Below are positions 15,542 to 24,439 of a stretch of 64,000 bases of DNA, piece after piece; positions within the stretch are counted from its first letter, which is position 1, and each line of letters opens with the position of its first letter. Source of the DNA: Dethiobacter alkaliphilus AHT 1 (GTDB taxonomy: Bacteria; Bacillota; Dethiobacteria; Dethiobacterales; Dethiobacteraceae); contig NZ_ACJM01000002.1 in NCBI RefSeq assembly GCF_000174415.1, positions 124,001 through 188,000 of the forward strand. Reading direction: 5' to 3'. The notes below the pieces were generated by a model, which was given only the letters and a program-made list of their open reading frames with translations, made no database searches and was not told the origin of the DNA. The position numbers and the translations under genes are program-made.

Positions 15542-16294
15542 TTATAATCCCAGATAAGATGAGCGAATGCCCTCATCCTCCAGTAAATCTTGGCTGGAAC
15601 CTTCGTTTACCAATCGGCCATGAGAGAGAATGTAGTTGCGGCTGGCCAGGGTAAAGGTCAGTGCCACATCCTGCTCAACAAGTAAAATAGTAATACCGGA
15701 GCGGGCTATTGCACTGATCCGCTCAAAAAGATCGGACTTTACAATGGGGGCCAACCCAATTGAAGGCTCATCAATGCATAAAAGTTTTGGTTTAAGCATT
15801 AAAGCCCGGGCTATGGCCAACATTTGCTGCTCTCCGCCGGAGAGTGTACCGGAAATCTGTTTGGCTCTTTCTTTTAAAACGGGAAACAGATGATATATCT
15901 CTTCCAGCAGTCGATTAAATTCCGTTCCGTTCTTTTTTAGCAGATAAGCACCGGCCAGCAGGTTTTCGTAAACGGTCATTTCTGCAAAAGGACGGCGGCG
16001 TTCCGGACAGTGGACAAGCCCTTTGCGGACAATCTCATGGGCCGGCAGGTGATCAATTCTTTCGCCCATGAATTCCACAGTACCTCCCATTTTAATTCTA
16101 CCTTGGCGCTGGCCTTTTTTGTTGTCTTTTTCCCATTTCACAAGCCCGGTAATGGCCCGTAGGAGCGTACTTTTACCGGCACCGTTTGGCCCTACCAAAC
16201 CTACCAATTCATTGTCTTCAACCTTAATGTTTATGTCACTGAGTACATTGGCGGTATCGTAACTCACTGAAAGATTATTTACAGTAAGGAGCAT
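15542..16294 (-). CDS. livF: ABC transporter ATPase, LivF type
   Basis: 250 residues. Walker A GPNGAGKST, Q-loop region, signature LSGGEQQ and Walker B LLCIDEP are intact. This is the smaller ATPase of branched-chain-amino-acid-type (HAAT) importers, acting as a heterodimer with LivG at the cytoplasmic face. A short insertion around residues 55-70 (KWEKDNKKGQRQGRIK) is charged and unlike standard LivF. Last gene of the operon; its start abuts the livG stop, and a terminator follows. Confidence 0.92.
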   Translation of the reverse strand: MLLTVNNLSVSYDTANVLSDINIKVEDNELVGLVGPNGAGKSTLLRAITGLVKWEKDNKKGQRQGRIKMGGTVEFMGERIDHLPAHEIVRKGLVHCPERRRPFAEMTVYENLLAGAYLLKKNGTEFNRLLEEIYHLFPVLKERAKQISGTLSGGEQQMLAIARALMLKPKLLCIDEPSIGLAPIVKSDLFERISAIARSGITILLVEQDVALTFTLASRNYILSHGRLVNEGSSQDLLEDEGIRSSYLGL

Positions 16295-17062
16295 TTAAAT
16301 TACCTCCTTACCGATATAGGCTTCAATAACTTTAGGATTTCTGACAATCTCCTCCGGAGTGCCCATGGCCAATGTCTGGCCGAAATTTAGGACTATCACT
16401 CTGTCTACAATTTTCATTAACTCAGAAAGTTTATGCTCGATAATAATCATGGCCGGGCCTTCACTGTGAAGGCGCCCAAATCTGCCACCTTTGTGTAAAC
16501 GGCGGATAGATTTAGCCATGAGGCTGGTTTCTGTGGGATTAAGGCCTCCAAAAGGTTCATCCAAAATAAGGAGTTCCGGCTCACAGGCAATGGCACGGGC
16601 TACTTCCAAACGTTTAAGATCGCCCTGAGAAAGGAGTGATGCCGGCTCTTTGGCAAGATCCGCAATGCCGACAAACTCCAGAGCATCCATAGCCCGGGCT
16701 TCTACGGTCTTTACCCACTCCCCCCTTCTGGAAGCACGGGGCCCCAGGCAGGGAACCATTACATTGGCGATAATGGGTAGATGACCGAAAGGACGGGCGT
16801 TTTGAAACGTTCCGGCAATGCCTTCACCAACAATATTCCATGTTTTCTTTCCGGTCAGGTTCTTACCTTTGAATAAGACCTGGCCTGAATTTGCTTTAAT
16901 AATTCCTAAGATGAGTCGAACCAGGGTAGTCTTGCCGGCACCGTTTGGGCCGATTAAACCAACTATTTCCTGACGACCTACAGTAAAACTTACATCACGG
17001 ACAGCATGCAGTCCACCAAAGCGCTTGGACAGTTTATTTACTTCCAGGAAATGTGCGGCCAT
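16295..17062 (-). CDS. livG: ABC transporter ATPase, LivG type
   Basis: 255 residues. Walker A GPNGAGKTT, signature-like LSQGDLKRLEVARA (LSQGD in place of LSGGQ, a usual LivG variation) and Walker B LLILDEPFGGLNPTE are present. Partner of LivF. Ribosome binding site GGAGG. It follows the acyl-CoA ligase gene by three bases. Confidence 0.92.
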   Translation of the reverse strand: MAAHFLEVNKLSKRFGGLHAVRDVSFTVGRQEIVGLIGPNGAGKTTLVRLILGIIKANSGQVLFKGKNLTGKKTWNIVGEGIAGTFQNARPFGHLPIIANVMVPCLGPRASRRGEWVKTVEARAMDALEFVGIADLAKEPASLLSQGDLKRLEVARAIACEPELLILDEPFGGLNPTETSLMAKSIRRLHKGGRFGRLHSEGPAMIIIEHKLSELMKIVDRVIVLNFGQTLAMGTPEEIVRNPKVIEAYIGKEVI

Positions 17063-17065
17063 AGG

Positions 17066-18766
17066 TTATATAGCCTCCTCTTCCTCTTCCCTTAGTTCCC
17101 GTCGCGAAACTTTGCCAACGTCAGTCTTGGGTAATTCCCCACGGAACTCCACAATTTTTGGCACCTTGTAGTGAGCAAGGCTCTCTTCGCAAAATTTAAT
17201 TATCTCTTCCTCTGTTACTTTCCCTCTGGCTTCCGGCTGCAAAACTACATTAGCCTTAACCATCTGCCCTACTTTAGGATTAGAGACACCAATTACACCT
17301 GCTGCTTTGACATGAGGGTGAGTGTAAAGTACTTCTTCCACATCTCTGGCAAAAATCGAATAGCCTTTGAATTTGATAAGATCTCTGGTGCGGTCAACAA
17401 AATGGAAGTATCCTTCTTCATCCATATATCCCAGGTCGCCTGTACGTAACCACTGCTCTCCGTTTATCTGCACCAGTGTTTCAGCAGTAGCTTCCGGCTT
17501 GTTCCAATATCCCATCATCACATTGGGTCCTTGCAAAACAATCTCTCCCACTTCTCCCGGAGGTACAAACTCCGTAGAATCAATGGCTATGACTGCTGCC
17601 TTAACGTTGGAGACAGGAATACCCATGGTTCCGGTCTTGGGCCGGTTGCGAGGATTTACAATAGACACCCCTCCACTTTCCGTCTGCCCATATCCTTCAA
17701 TAATCTGTGTACCCGTACGCTTTTCCCAATCCTGCACAGTTCTTTCATGAAGTGTATCCGCACCGCAAATCAGCAGTTTCAGACGTTTCCAGTCTACTCT
17801 GCCGGTTTTATCATACTCCTTTAGGTATTCATACATTGTGGGCACACCGAAAAAACCGGTACATTGGTAACGCTCTACTGCAGCTAAAACTTCATCTATA
17901 TCCGGTGTAGTAAATATTACTAAAGTGGCACCCTGGGTTAATCCCATCACCATAATGACCAGCTGACCATAGATATGGTATAGCGGCAGAAATGCCGGAT
18001 AGACCTCTTTCCCCTCTTCGAGAAACGGGAAAAACCCCTTCATCATCATGCCGCAGGCGATAATCTGATGGTGGTTCAGCATAACACCTTTAGGGGGGCC
18101 CGTTGTGCCTCCGGAATAGGTGATGGAAGCTATATCACTATGGGGGTCAATCTCTGCATTTACAGGGGGAGCAGAAGAACGCAACAACTCTTTAAACTGA
18201 TAAAACCCTTCTTGACTGGGGATGTCTGTCCTGGACAAATTCATTTCCTGGGAAAAGTTTTTTAGTAGTGTTTTGCCTAAAAGCTTCTTTAATGGCGGAA
18301 GGTATTCATCTATGCCGGTTATGATTACCCTTTCCATGTCTAAACCTGTATTAAACAGGTTTTCGTAAAGAATATCCTGACAGATAATTGTTTTGGAACC
18401 ACTGTCCTGCAATTGATATTTTAGTTCATGACTGGTAAATACAGGACTCACAGGGGTGACTGCCGCTCCGGTCATCAGTACAGCCATATAAGAGATAATA
18501 TACTGCGGGCTGTTTAAAACATATAATGCAACCACATCTCCCTTACCTACGCCAAGTTCGGCCAGAGCAGCCGCCAGGCTTTCCACCTGCTTTTTAAGCT
18601 CATTGTAGGTGAGTTGCTTACCGTAAAAAATAATGGCGGTCTTTTTACCGTACTTAGCACACATCTCTAAAAATACTGCTGGAACAGAAAGCTCAGGTAC
18701 TTCTACGGACGGCTTCATTCCCTCAGTATAGTATTCAAGCCATGGCTTTTTCATGTACCCTTCCAT
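17066..18766 (-). CDS. AMP-dependent acyl-CoA synthetase inside the transporter operon
   Basis: 566 residues of the ANL superfamily. Motifs: TYSGGTTGPPKG (AMP-binding P-loop), GYGQTESGG, RTGDLGYMDEEGYFHF with the hinge region RTRDLIKFKGY, and the C-terminal catalytic lysine in TDVGKVSRREL. It forms acyl-AMP and then acyl-CoA from a carboxylic acid. It lies between livM and livG with gaps of only 2-3 bases, so import and CoA activation are co-expressed. The transporter's substrate is therefore probably a carboxylic acid (aromatic, branched or fatty) and not an amino acid. The exact acid cannot be told. Confidence 0.88.
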   Translation of the reverse strand: MEGYMKKPWLEYYTEGMKPSVEVPELSVPAVFLEMCAKYGKKTAIIFYGKQLTYNELKKQVESLAAALAELGVGKGDVVALYVLNSPQYIISYMAVLMTGAAVTPVSPVFTSHELKYQLQDSGSKTIICQDILYENLFNTGLDMERVIITGIDEYLPPLKKLLGKTLLKNFSQEMNLSRTDIPSQEGFYQFKELLRSSAPPVNAEIDPHSDIASITYSGGTTGPPKGVMLNHHQIIACGMMMKGFFPFLEEGKEVYPAFLPLYHIYGQLVIMVMGLTQGATLVIFTTPDIDEVLAAVERYQCTGFFGVPTMYEYLKEYDKTGRVDWKRLKLLICGADTLHERTVQDWEKRTGTQIIEGYGQTESGGVSIVNPRNRPKTGTMGIPVSNVKAAVIAIDSTEFVPPGEVGEIVLQGPNVMMGYWNKPEATAETLVQINGEQWLRTGDLGYMDEEGYFHFVDRTRDLIKFKGYSIFARDVEEVLYTHPHVKAAGVIGVSNPKVGQMVKANVVLQPEARGKVTEEEIIKFCEESLAHYKVPKIVEFRGELPKTDVGKVSRRELREEEEEAI

Positions 18767-18768
18767 TT

Positions 18769-19845
18769 TTAAGCACCCCTTTTTAGAAAATTAATTTGTA
18801 GGCGGGAATCAATTTCCGTACCACATATCCGGCATGAAGAACGGGTAAAAGCGTTTCGCTCTTTACATCTGGGACATTCATTCTCCAGTAAATCCTGTGC
18901 CCAGTTAGAAATCCCTTCCGGCATAATCCTAAGAACCAGAATAACGATCAAAGCAAAAATTAACATCCTGTATTCAGGGACTACACGGAGATACTCCATT
19001 AATGGAAAGAGGATAAATACACCCACAGCGGATCCATAGATAGTGGCTATACCCCCAAAAATAACCCAAACAATAATCTGCAACGACATAATCAGCTCAA
19101 GTGTTGACGGGCCCACCACCCGCATAAAATGCGCATACATACCGCCTGCAACCCCGGCAAAAAGACCGCTTATGATAAAAGCCAGCATTTTATACAACGA
19201 GGTATTAATACCGGAAGCGCGAACAGTAATTTCATCTTCCCGGATGGCATGAAATATAAGCCCAATCTTAGATGTAACAATTTTCCACATAGCTAAAACA
19301 ATTATCAGCATGATTATTAAACTCAGATAATATTCGGCAAGTCGGGTTTCTGCCAGACGCGTAATCCCCGAGATGCCCAACTCGCCCCCGGTTAGCTGAG
19401 GGAAGGTAAAAACAATACCCATCATAATAATTGGAAACGCCAGACTGGCAAGGCTAAAGTATGGTCCTTTCAGCCTGAGCCCCGGCAATCCCAATACTAA
19501 GCCGCTTAATACAGCTGCTAAAGCACCAAGGGGAATTGTTATGAGAACAGGCATCCCCAGGTGAAGATTCAGTAGTGCTGAAGTATAAGCAGCCACACCG
19601 AAAAACAGAGCGTGCCCAAAACTTATTTGTCCGGTGAATCCGCCCAATAGATCCCAGCTGGCTGCGTAGATGGTAAAAATACTGGTGAGGGTAATAACGC
19701 GCAACAGGTACGAGCTATCATTTAGCAGCGGTAAGACCAGCAAGATTAAGAAGGATATTAACAAAATTGTCCGGGTGGGCAGGGAAACGATCTCCCCATG
19801 GAAATCACGGCCTAGTTTGCGAAACAGGTATGCGATTAATTGCAT
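18769..19845 (-). CDS. livM: ABC permease, LivM type, with C-terminal zinc ribbon
   Basis: 358 residues. About ten membrane segments and the LivM block GGFTGQISFGHALFFG are present, then GMYAHFMRVVGPSTLELIMSLQ. The last 35 residues are unusual: cysteines at 324, 327, 338 and 341 (CPRC and CRIC, 10 residues apart) form a zinc-ribbon-like tail on what should be the cytoplasmic side, next to the ATPases. Ordinary LivM proteins stop before this. The tail ends only two bases before the ligase start. The core function, substrate translocation with LivH, is not in doubt. Confidence 0.9.
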   Translation of the reverse strand: MQLIAYLFRKLGRDFHGEIVSLPTRTILLISFLILLVLPLLNDSSYLLRVITLTSIFTIYAASWDLLGGFTGQISFGHALFFGVAAYTSALLNLHLGMPVLITIPLGALAAVLSGLVLGLPGLRLKGPYFSLASLAFPIIMMGIVFTFPQLTGGELGISGITRLAETRLAEYYLSLIIMLIIVLAMWKIVTSKIGLIFHAIREDEITVRASGINTSLYKMLAFIISGLFAGVAGGMYAHFMRVVGPSTLELIMSLQIIVWVIFGGIATIYGSAVGVFILFPLMEYLRVVPEYRMLIFALIVILVLRIMPEGISNWAQDLLENECPRCKERNAFTRSSCRICGTEIDSRLQINFLKRGA

Positions 19846-19854
19846 GTATTTTAC

Positions 19855-20733
19855 CTACCTTTCCCCTTCCATAAATATCCCAAATAAGCCTTCAGGGCGT
19901 ATCATCAGCACAGCCAACAGCACAGCCATGGAAACGGCTCCCCGCAGGAAAGCCAGTTGTGGTACAAGAAAAACTAACCCAACCTCTGCAAAGGCCAAAA
20001 TGAAAGCCCCGATAATACTTCCTTTGATGCTGCCGAGGCCACCAAGGATTACGGCGGCCATTACCACCACAAGGGGATGCATCCACATTGCAGGTTCTAA
20101 AATATACAGAGGCGCAACCACCGCTCCCGCAACAGCTGCCAGGCCCACAGAAATAGCTACAGTTATCCCGGCTATCTGGCTCTCAGGCATGCCCATCAGA
20201 TTGGCAACCTCTCTGTCCATGGCCATGGCACGAATTGCTATACCTAAACTGGTCCTAAATAACAGTATCCAGATAGATCCCAGCACAAAAATCACGGCAC
20301 CAAGAGTGAAGAGGTGCTGGTTAGTCAACGTCATCCCGCTAAAGCTCGTAGTGCCTGAAACAAGCTTTGTCAATGTACGGTAGTGTCCGCCAAAGACAAT
20401 CAGCACCGCCTCCTGGACAACCATGGCCAGAACCAGCGTAATAATCAGGACAGCTGTAAACCGCTCACGCACCGGGGCAACCATAACTTTATAAGCAGCC
20501 ATCCCGATAATCACAACGATGATAATGGAGAGAATATAAGACAGAATTAAAGGCACAGCCAGTGTCTGATGTAAATAGAAAATAAGATATGCAGAGAGCA
20601 TATAATAAGCGGTGTGTGTAAGGTTCATAATTCGGGCAACACCGTAAATTAATGAAAACCCCAAAGCAAGCATTGCATATTTACCGCCGGCGATTATCCC
20701 GTTTACAAAAATTTGTTCCCACATATCTGCCAC
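19855..20733 (-). CDS. livH: ABC permease, LivH type
   Basis: 292 residues, about eight membrane segments. The LivH signature is visible (NGIIAGGKYAMLALGFSLIYG at the start, then RIMNLTHTAYYM and GGLGSIKGSIIGAFILAF). It forms the channel with LivM. Ribosome binding site GGGTGG; ten bases separate it from livM. Confidence 0.92.
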   Translation of the reverse strand: MADMWEQIFVNGIIAGGKYAMLALGFSLIYGVARIMNLTHTAYYMLSAYLIFYLHQTLAVPLILSYILSIIIVVIIGMAAYKVMVAPVRERFTAVLIITLVLAMVVQEAVLIVFGGHYRTLTKLVSGTTSFSGMTLTNQHLFTLGAVIFVLGSIWILLFRTSLGIAIRAMAMDREVANLMGMPESQIAGITVAISVGLAAVAGAVVAPLYILEPAMWMHPLVVVMAAVILGGLGSIKGSIIGAFILAFAEVGLVFLVPQLAFLRGAVSMAVLLAVLMIRPEGLFGIFMEGER

Positions 20734-20758
20734 CCTTTCTGTTTACAGGGGAATATGT

Positions 20759-20784
20759 GGCGGTAAAACATAAGTTTTACCGCC
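20759..20784 (-). promoter_or_regulatory. Intercistronic hairpin between binding-protein and permease genes
   Basis: GGCGGTAAAAC and GTTTTACCGCC make a perfect 11-base stem with a 4-base loop and no T-run. At this place such hairpins usually protect the upstream binding-protein mRNA so that it is made in excess over the permeases. Confidence 0.6.
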
Positions 20785-20791
20785 CTGAAGT

Positions 20792-22090
20792 CTACTGCCA
20801 AAAATCTACTACCCAGGGTGCCAGCTCGTAACGTACCGTTCCCTCGTACTTAATGCCCTCCCAGTCATTGGGCCAGAACACTTTAAGTTCACCGTCCTGC
20901 CACTGTGTGCCAAGGCCTGTAACATATCCCGGACCCCAGGTAACATCATGCTCATCGGTAAATACTACTCGCCCACCAAGGGCAGGAGCATCAGTTTCTT
21001 GTAATGCTGCAATCACTGCTTCATTTTCAGTTGTTCCGGCTTCTTCAATGGCGGAAACAAGAATGTTCAACGCATCATACGTTGCCACAGTATAAACAGG
21101 AATTTCCTCATACCTATCCATGAATCGGTCAAAGAAATCGATAGAATGGGGGGAGGTCTCAACACGGCCTACCAGGTTTAACGTGCTGACATATGCACCC
21201 AGTCCTCCGGTTGTTTCCCAGAACTTACCGCCCATTGCATCTACGTTAATACCGGCAACTGCAGCAGGTACCTGAAGTTCTTCATACTGTCTGGCAAATG
21301 GCCCGCCTACGGGACCAGACATCACAGTGAAGATAATATGCGCACCGGAAGCACTGATTGCAGAAAGTTCTGCCGAAAGATCTGTGGCATTTGCCGACGG
21401 ACGCCAAACACCAACTATCTCCAGACCCATTTCCGGCATCTGTGCTTCAGATGCTTCAATAATGGGATCTACCCAAATTGCACTTTCTGCCAGGATTGCT
21501 ACTTTGGGCTGCGCAAAGCCCAGGTCCTCACGAACTACGGTGGCAACTTCATGCAGAATCAAGAACGAAGCTCTGGCCATATTGTTAGAGTTCATAGGGT
21601 TTGTACGGAAGAAGTACTTATACTTTTCATAGTCTTCGCCCACCCGTGTTGTAAGCTGAGGGTGCCCTGATCCTGTGATGATAAAGATTGTTTCATGATC
21701 CGCCGCCACATCCTGCATTCCCAGGACAGCCTCTGTCCGAAACCCGCCAAGCAGAAAATCTACATTATCAACGGTAATGGCACGCTCAATGGCATTAGCA
21801 GCGTCCGGTACGTTTAGAATCTCATTGGTTTCCACACTAACCAATTCAATTGGGCGCTTAACATCACCAACCTGTACCCCGCCAGCCGCATTAATTTCTT
21901 CTGCAGCCATAGTAGCACTCTTCCACATATGTTCTCCGTGAATAAATGTCATCGGCCCGGCTATACCTATCCGAATCGCATCGTCCTGTGCTGCGGAGTC
22001 ATCTCCGTTACCACCGCACCCGCTTAGGGCCATGCTAACCAATACACCAAACACCACTAATACGGCTAGTACTCCTCGCTTACTTTTCAC
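20792..22090 (-). CDS. ABC substrate-binding lipoprotein, LivK type
   Basis: 432 residues from a GTG at 22090 (GAGAGGGGGATTAAG upstream). Signal peptide with lipobox ALSGC, then a periplasmic-binding-protein type 1 fold (family 6): DAIRIGIAGPMTFIHGEHM and AAEEINAAGGVQVG at the start. It captures the substrate outside the membrane and delivers it to LivHM. First gene of the operon binding protein - LivH - LivM - acyl-CoA ligase - LivG - LivF. Confidence 0.9.
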   Translation of the reverse strand: MKSKRGVLAVLVVFGVLVSMALSGCGGNGDDSAAQDDAIRIGIAGPMTFIHGEHMWKSATMAAEEINAAGGVQVGDVKRPIELVSVETNEILNVPDAANAIERAITVDNVDFLLGGFRTEAVLGMQDVAADHETIFIITGSGHPQLTTRVGEDYEKYKYFFRTNPMNSNNMARASFLILHEVATVVREDLGFAQPKVAILAESAIWVDPIIEASEAQMPEMGLEIVGVWRPSANATDLSAELSAISASGAHIIFTVMSGPVGGPFARQYEELQVPAAVAGINVDAMGGKFWETTGGLGAYVSTLNLVGRVETSPHSIDFFDRFMDRYEEIPVYTVATYDALNILVSAIEEAGTTENEAVIAALQETDAPALGGRVVFTDEHDVTWGPGYVTGLGTQWQDGELKVFWPNDWEGIKYEGTVRYELAPWVVDFWQ

Positions 22091-22409
22091 CTTAATCCCC
22101 CTCTCTTATTTCACACTTTTGCAGAATCACTTCCATAAAATCAGCTATTTCGGGCATCACTTCCCTCCAACTGTTAACTAACATTCGGCTTGTGGCCATA
22201 GACAGTGATTAATGATTGTATTTTCTGAATATTTTTACTATTTATTCTGCATTAAGGATACCATTTCCTTCCTGTGGATTTTTTTTTCTCTAAACATACT
22301 TATCCTATAATATTAAAAAAACGCCTATTTATGCCCTGCAGAGAAATTCCCATTTTCTACGGTTGACTTAACCATGGCACAAAGACCCCTTATACCCTGT
22401 TCAAACACA
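22091..22409. other. Upstream region of the liv-type operon
   Basis: About 320 bases, AT-rich, between the operon's GTG start and a terminator. It should hold the operon promoter on the minus strand. I see no gene and no convincing palindrome. Confidence 0.4.
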
Positions 22410-22443
22410 AAAGAACCCGTAATCCTGTGATTACGGGTTCTTT
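22410..22443 (-). terminator. Terminator
   Basis: AAAGAACCCGTAATC and GATTACGGGTTCTTT form a perfect 15-base stem with a 4-base loop just after the stop at 22451. Confidence 0.85.
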
Positions 22444-22450
22444 AAAATGG

Positions 22451-22630
22451 TCACACAGCGGTACTGACTACTGACCGGTACATTTGGACATTTTTATGTG
22501 AGCATTCTTTACATACCGGTTCATACCATTTGTTACAAAGGTTCTCCGGGGTAATAATAACACTACAAAAGAGACATTCAGACCCATAAAAAATTTCAGC
22601 CGGGTATGGTTTAAAATACCCTCTTACCAT
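22451..22630 (-). CDS. Small protein with two CxxC pairs
   Basis: 59 residues from the ATG at 22630, preceded by AGAAGGTGAGC. Two CxxC pairs (CLFC and CKEC, about 25 residues apart) suggest a small zinc ribbon. The open frame extends upstream through the leader, but that part lacks a start signal and codes for basic, proline-rich sequence, so it is not accepted. Function unknown. Confidence 0.6.
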   Translation of the reverse strand: MVRGYFKPYPAEIFYGSECLFCSVIITPENLCNKWYEPVCKECSHKNVQMYRSVVSTAV

Positions 22631-22748
22631 AGGCTCACCTTCTTTTTTGAGATAAAAAATCCGGGGGAGAAGATGACGGGGACCGCTTCGGGGGAGCAAC
22701 ATCCCTGCCATACGCCTTCCCGCCGGAAACTGGCTGACAAGCTCTATG
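22631..22748 (-). promoter_or_regulatory. GC-rich structured leader of the small CxxC protein gene
   Basis: The roughly 115-base leader is much more GC-rich than its surroundings and holds local stems: GCCA/TGGC around TTTCC/GGGAA, then GGGA/TCCC, then CCG/CGG. It ends at CCGG followed by TTTTTT before the ribosome binding site. It could be a regulatory RNA or attenuator; no known class is recognised. Confidence 0.3.
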
Positions 22749-22753
22749 GTTAG

Positions 22754-22762
22754 ATTATAGCA
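22754..22762 (-). promoter_or_regulatory. Extended −10 promoter
   Basis: TGCTATAAT on the minus strand is an extended −10 box that would start transcription just before the structured leader. The −35 is weak. Confidence 0.5.
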
Positions 22763-22846
22763 AAACAATATTAACATATTTTTTCGTAATTTATAAAGTG
22801 TGTTTCTAAAAAGTTAACAGTTGTTACGAATTATATTTCCTCCCAA

Positions 22847-24439
22847 TTAATCTTCTTTGGTATAGGTTGGGAAGGTAATGGTAAAGGTAGTCCCCTTACC
22901 TAATCTACTTATAACTTCGATTTTACCATCCTGCAACTCCACAAGTTTTTTTACAATTACCAGCCCCAGGCCGCTGCCGTTTTCCTGCATGTAACGGTCT
23001 CGCTGATTTTTGGTTCTGTAAAATCTATCCCAAATGTGGGGCAGTTCATCAGGCGGTATACCGATGCCGTTGTCGGCGATGGTTAAAATGACCTGCTTTT
23101 GTTGTTCTTCAACTCCTACCTTGATGGTTCCGTCCTTTGTGGCTTTGATGGCATTTTTAAGCAGATTGCGAATAATCTGCTCCATACGGTCCACATCGCC
23201 AAGCACAAAGCTGTTTCCTGTTTTGGTTACGAACTGAAGTGTGGTGTTATTGCCGCCGGCCATCCCTTCCATGGAAGTAACAACTCCTTGCGCAAGAGCA
23301 GTCAAATCCAGGGGAAGCTTCTCCACAGTAATGTTGCCGCTTTCCAACCTGCTTAATGAAAGCATGTCGTCCACCAATCTGGTGATATGCACCGTCTGAT
23401 CACAGATTGTTTCCAAGTACCTCTTAAGCACCGCTTCATCTGGTACCATACCATCGCGAATTGCTTCTACAAAGCCCTGAACAGCGGTCAATGGTGTGCG
23501 CAACTCATGAGATATTTCCGCAAACAGTTTGGTTCTGTCTTCTTCCATCTTTGCACTGGCGGCCTGAGCATTCTGCAGTCTGACAGACATTTTATTTAGC
23601 TGCCCAGCCAGGTCTCTGATTTCATCCAGAGAATCATCGTCATAATCTGAAGAAAAGTTACCTCTGCTGAGATCGGCAACTGTAGCCGATAAACGGGAAA
23701 TGGGCCTGGATATTGACATGGCAAGGTAGACTGAGATAAAGAGGATTACCACCAATATTACCATTCCCGCAAGCAGCAAATACCACTGCATATTATTTAA
23801 GGCCAGATTTAGGTTGGACAACCTTGCTTCCAGGAGGATTCCCAGATTCATAGGGTCCGACTGATTGCCCATTGGCACAAAAGCAATAAAATTATTCTGA
23901 CCGGTTTCTCTTTCCATGTTTTCGATTATGGCAGGCTCGCCCAAGCTCAATGTGTCCAGAAATTTAGCATCAACCTTGCTGCCGGGTACCACATCCTGCT
24001 CCGCAGATGTACCCAAGATATTTCCTTCATCGTCGAAAATGGTGATCCTGGAATCAAAGGTGTCGGAGAGATATCTCAGCAAACCATGGCTGCCATGGGG
24101 AAGTTCACTTAAAGTCTCATCGGCGCCATTCCACTCATAGTCTGTTTGCTGCATTAAAGCGAAGTTTACCCTTCTGGCTTTGCGTAGCAGTTCCTGCTGA
24201 GCCTGCTCGTAAATGACATGCCTTACCACAAAAGAAGAAAACATGGTCAAGACAATCATCACCACAACAAAAACCGTCACATTAGTGAACAATATTTTTG
24301 TGTAGATATTTTTATCAAATTGCTGCCGCAGAAAACGTTTGGTCCCACTAAAGAGTTTGTTAGCAACAGGAACATATCCCCGCACTCTGTCTTTTCCCTG
24401 CTTGAGGTATTCTCTGCCTTGTTCAAGGTAGGCGTTCAT
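22847..24439 (-). CDS. Sensor histidine kinase
   Basis: 530 residues from the ATG at 24439. Two membrane helices (about residues 45-70 and 215-240) enclose an extracytoplasmic sensor domain. HAMP follows (SISRPISRLSATVADLS), then the HisKA helix with the phosphorylated histidine in AEISHELRTPL, then HATPase with N box LLKNAIKATKDG, G1 DNGIGIPPDELP and G2 GSGLGLVIVKKL. The architecture resembles WalK/PhoR-type kinases. The stop-start overlap (ATGA) with the response regulator gene makes them an operon; the signal is unknown. Confidence 0.9.
   Translation of the reverse strand: MNAYLEQGREYLKQGKDRVRGYVPVANKLFSGTKRFLRQQFDKNIYTKILFTNVTVFVVVMIVLTMFSSFVVRHVIYEQAQQELLRKARRVNFALMQQTDYEWNGADETLSELPHGSHGLLRYLSDTFDSRITIFDDEGNILGTSAEQDVVPGSKVDAKFLDTLSLGEPAIIENMERETGQNNFIAFVPMGNQSDPMNLGILLEARLSNLNLALNNMQWYLLLAGMVILVVILFISVYLAMSISRPISRLSATVADLSRGNFSSDYDDDSLDEIRDLAGQLNKMSVRLQNAQAASAKMEEDRTKLFAEISHELRTPLTAVQGFVEAIRDGMVPDEAVLKRYLETICDQTVHITRLVDDMLSLSRLESGNITVEKLPLDLTALAQGVVTSMEGMAGGNNTTLQFVTKTGNSFVLGDVDRMEQIIRNLLKNAIKATKDGTIKVGVEEQQKQVILTIADNGIGIPPDELPHIWDRFYRTKNQRDRYMQENGSGLGLVIVKKLVELQDGKIEVISRLGKGTTFTITFPTYTKED

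Noticed and set aside
22681-22745. Leader of the CxxC protein as a cobalamin riboswitch
   Set aside because: A CGGGAAGGCG-like stretch recalls one, but the B12 box and the conserved core around it are missing.
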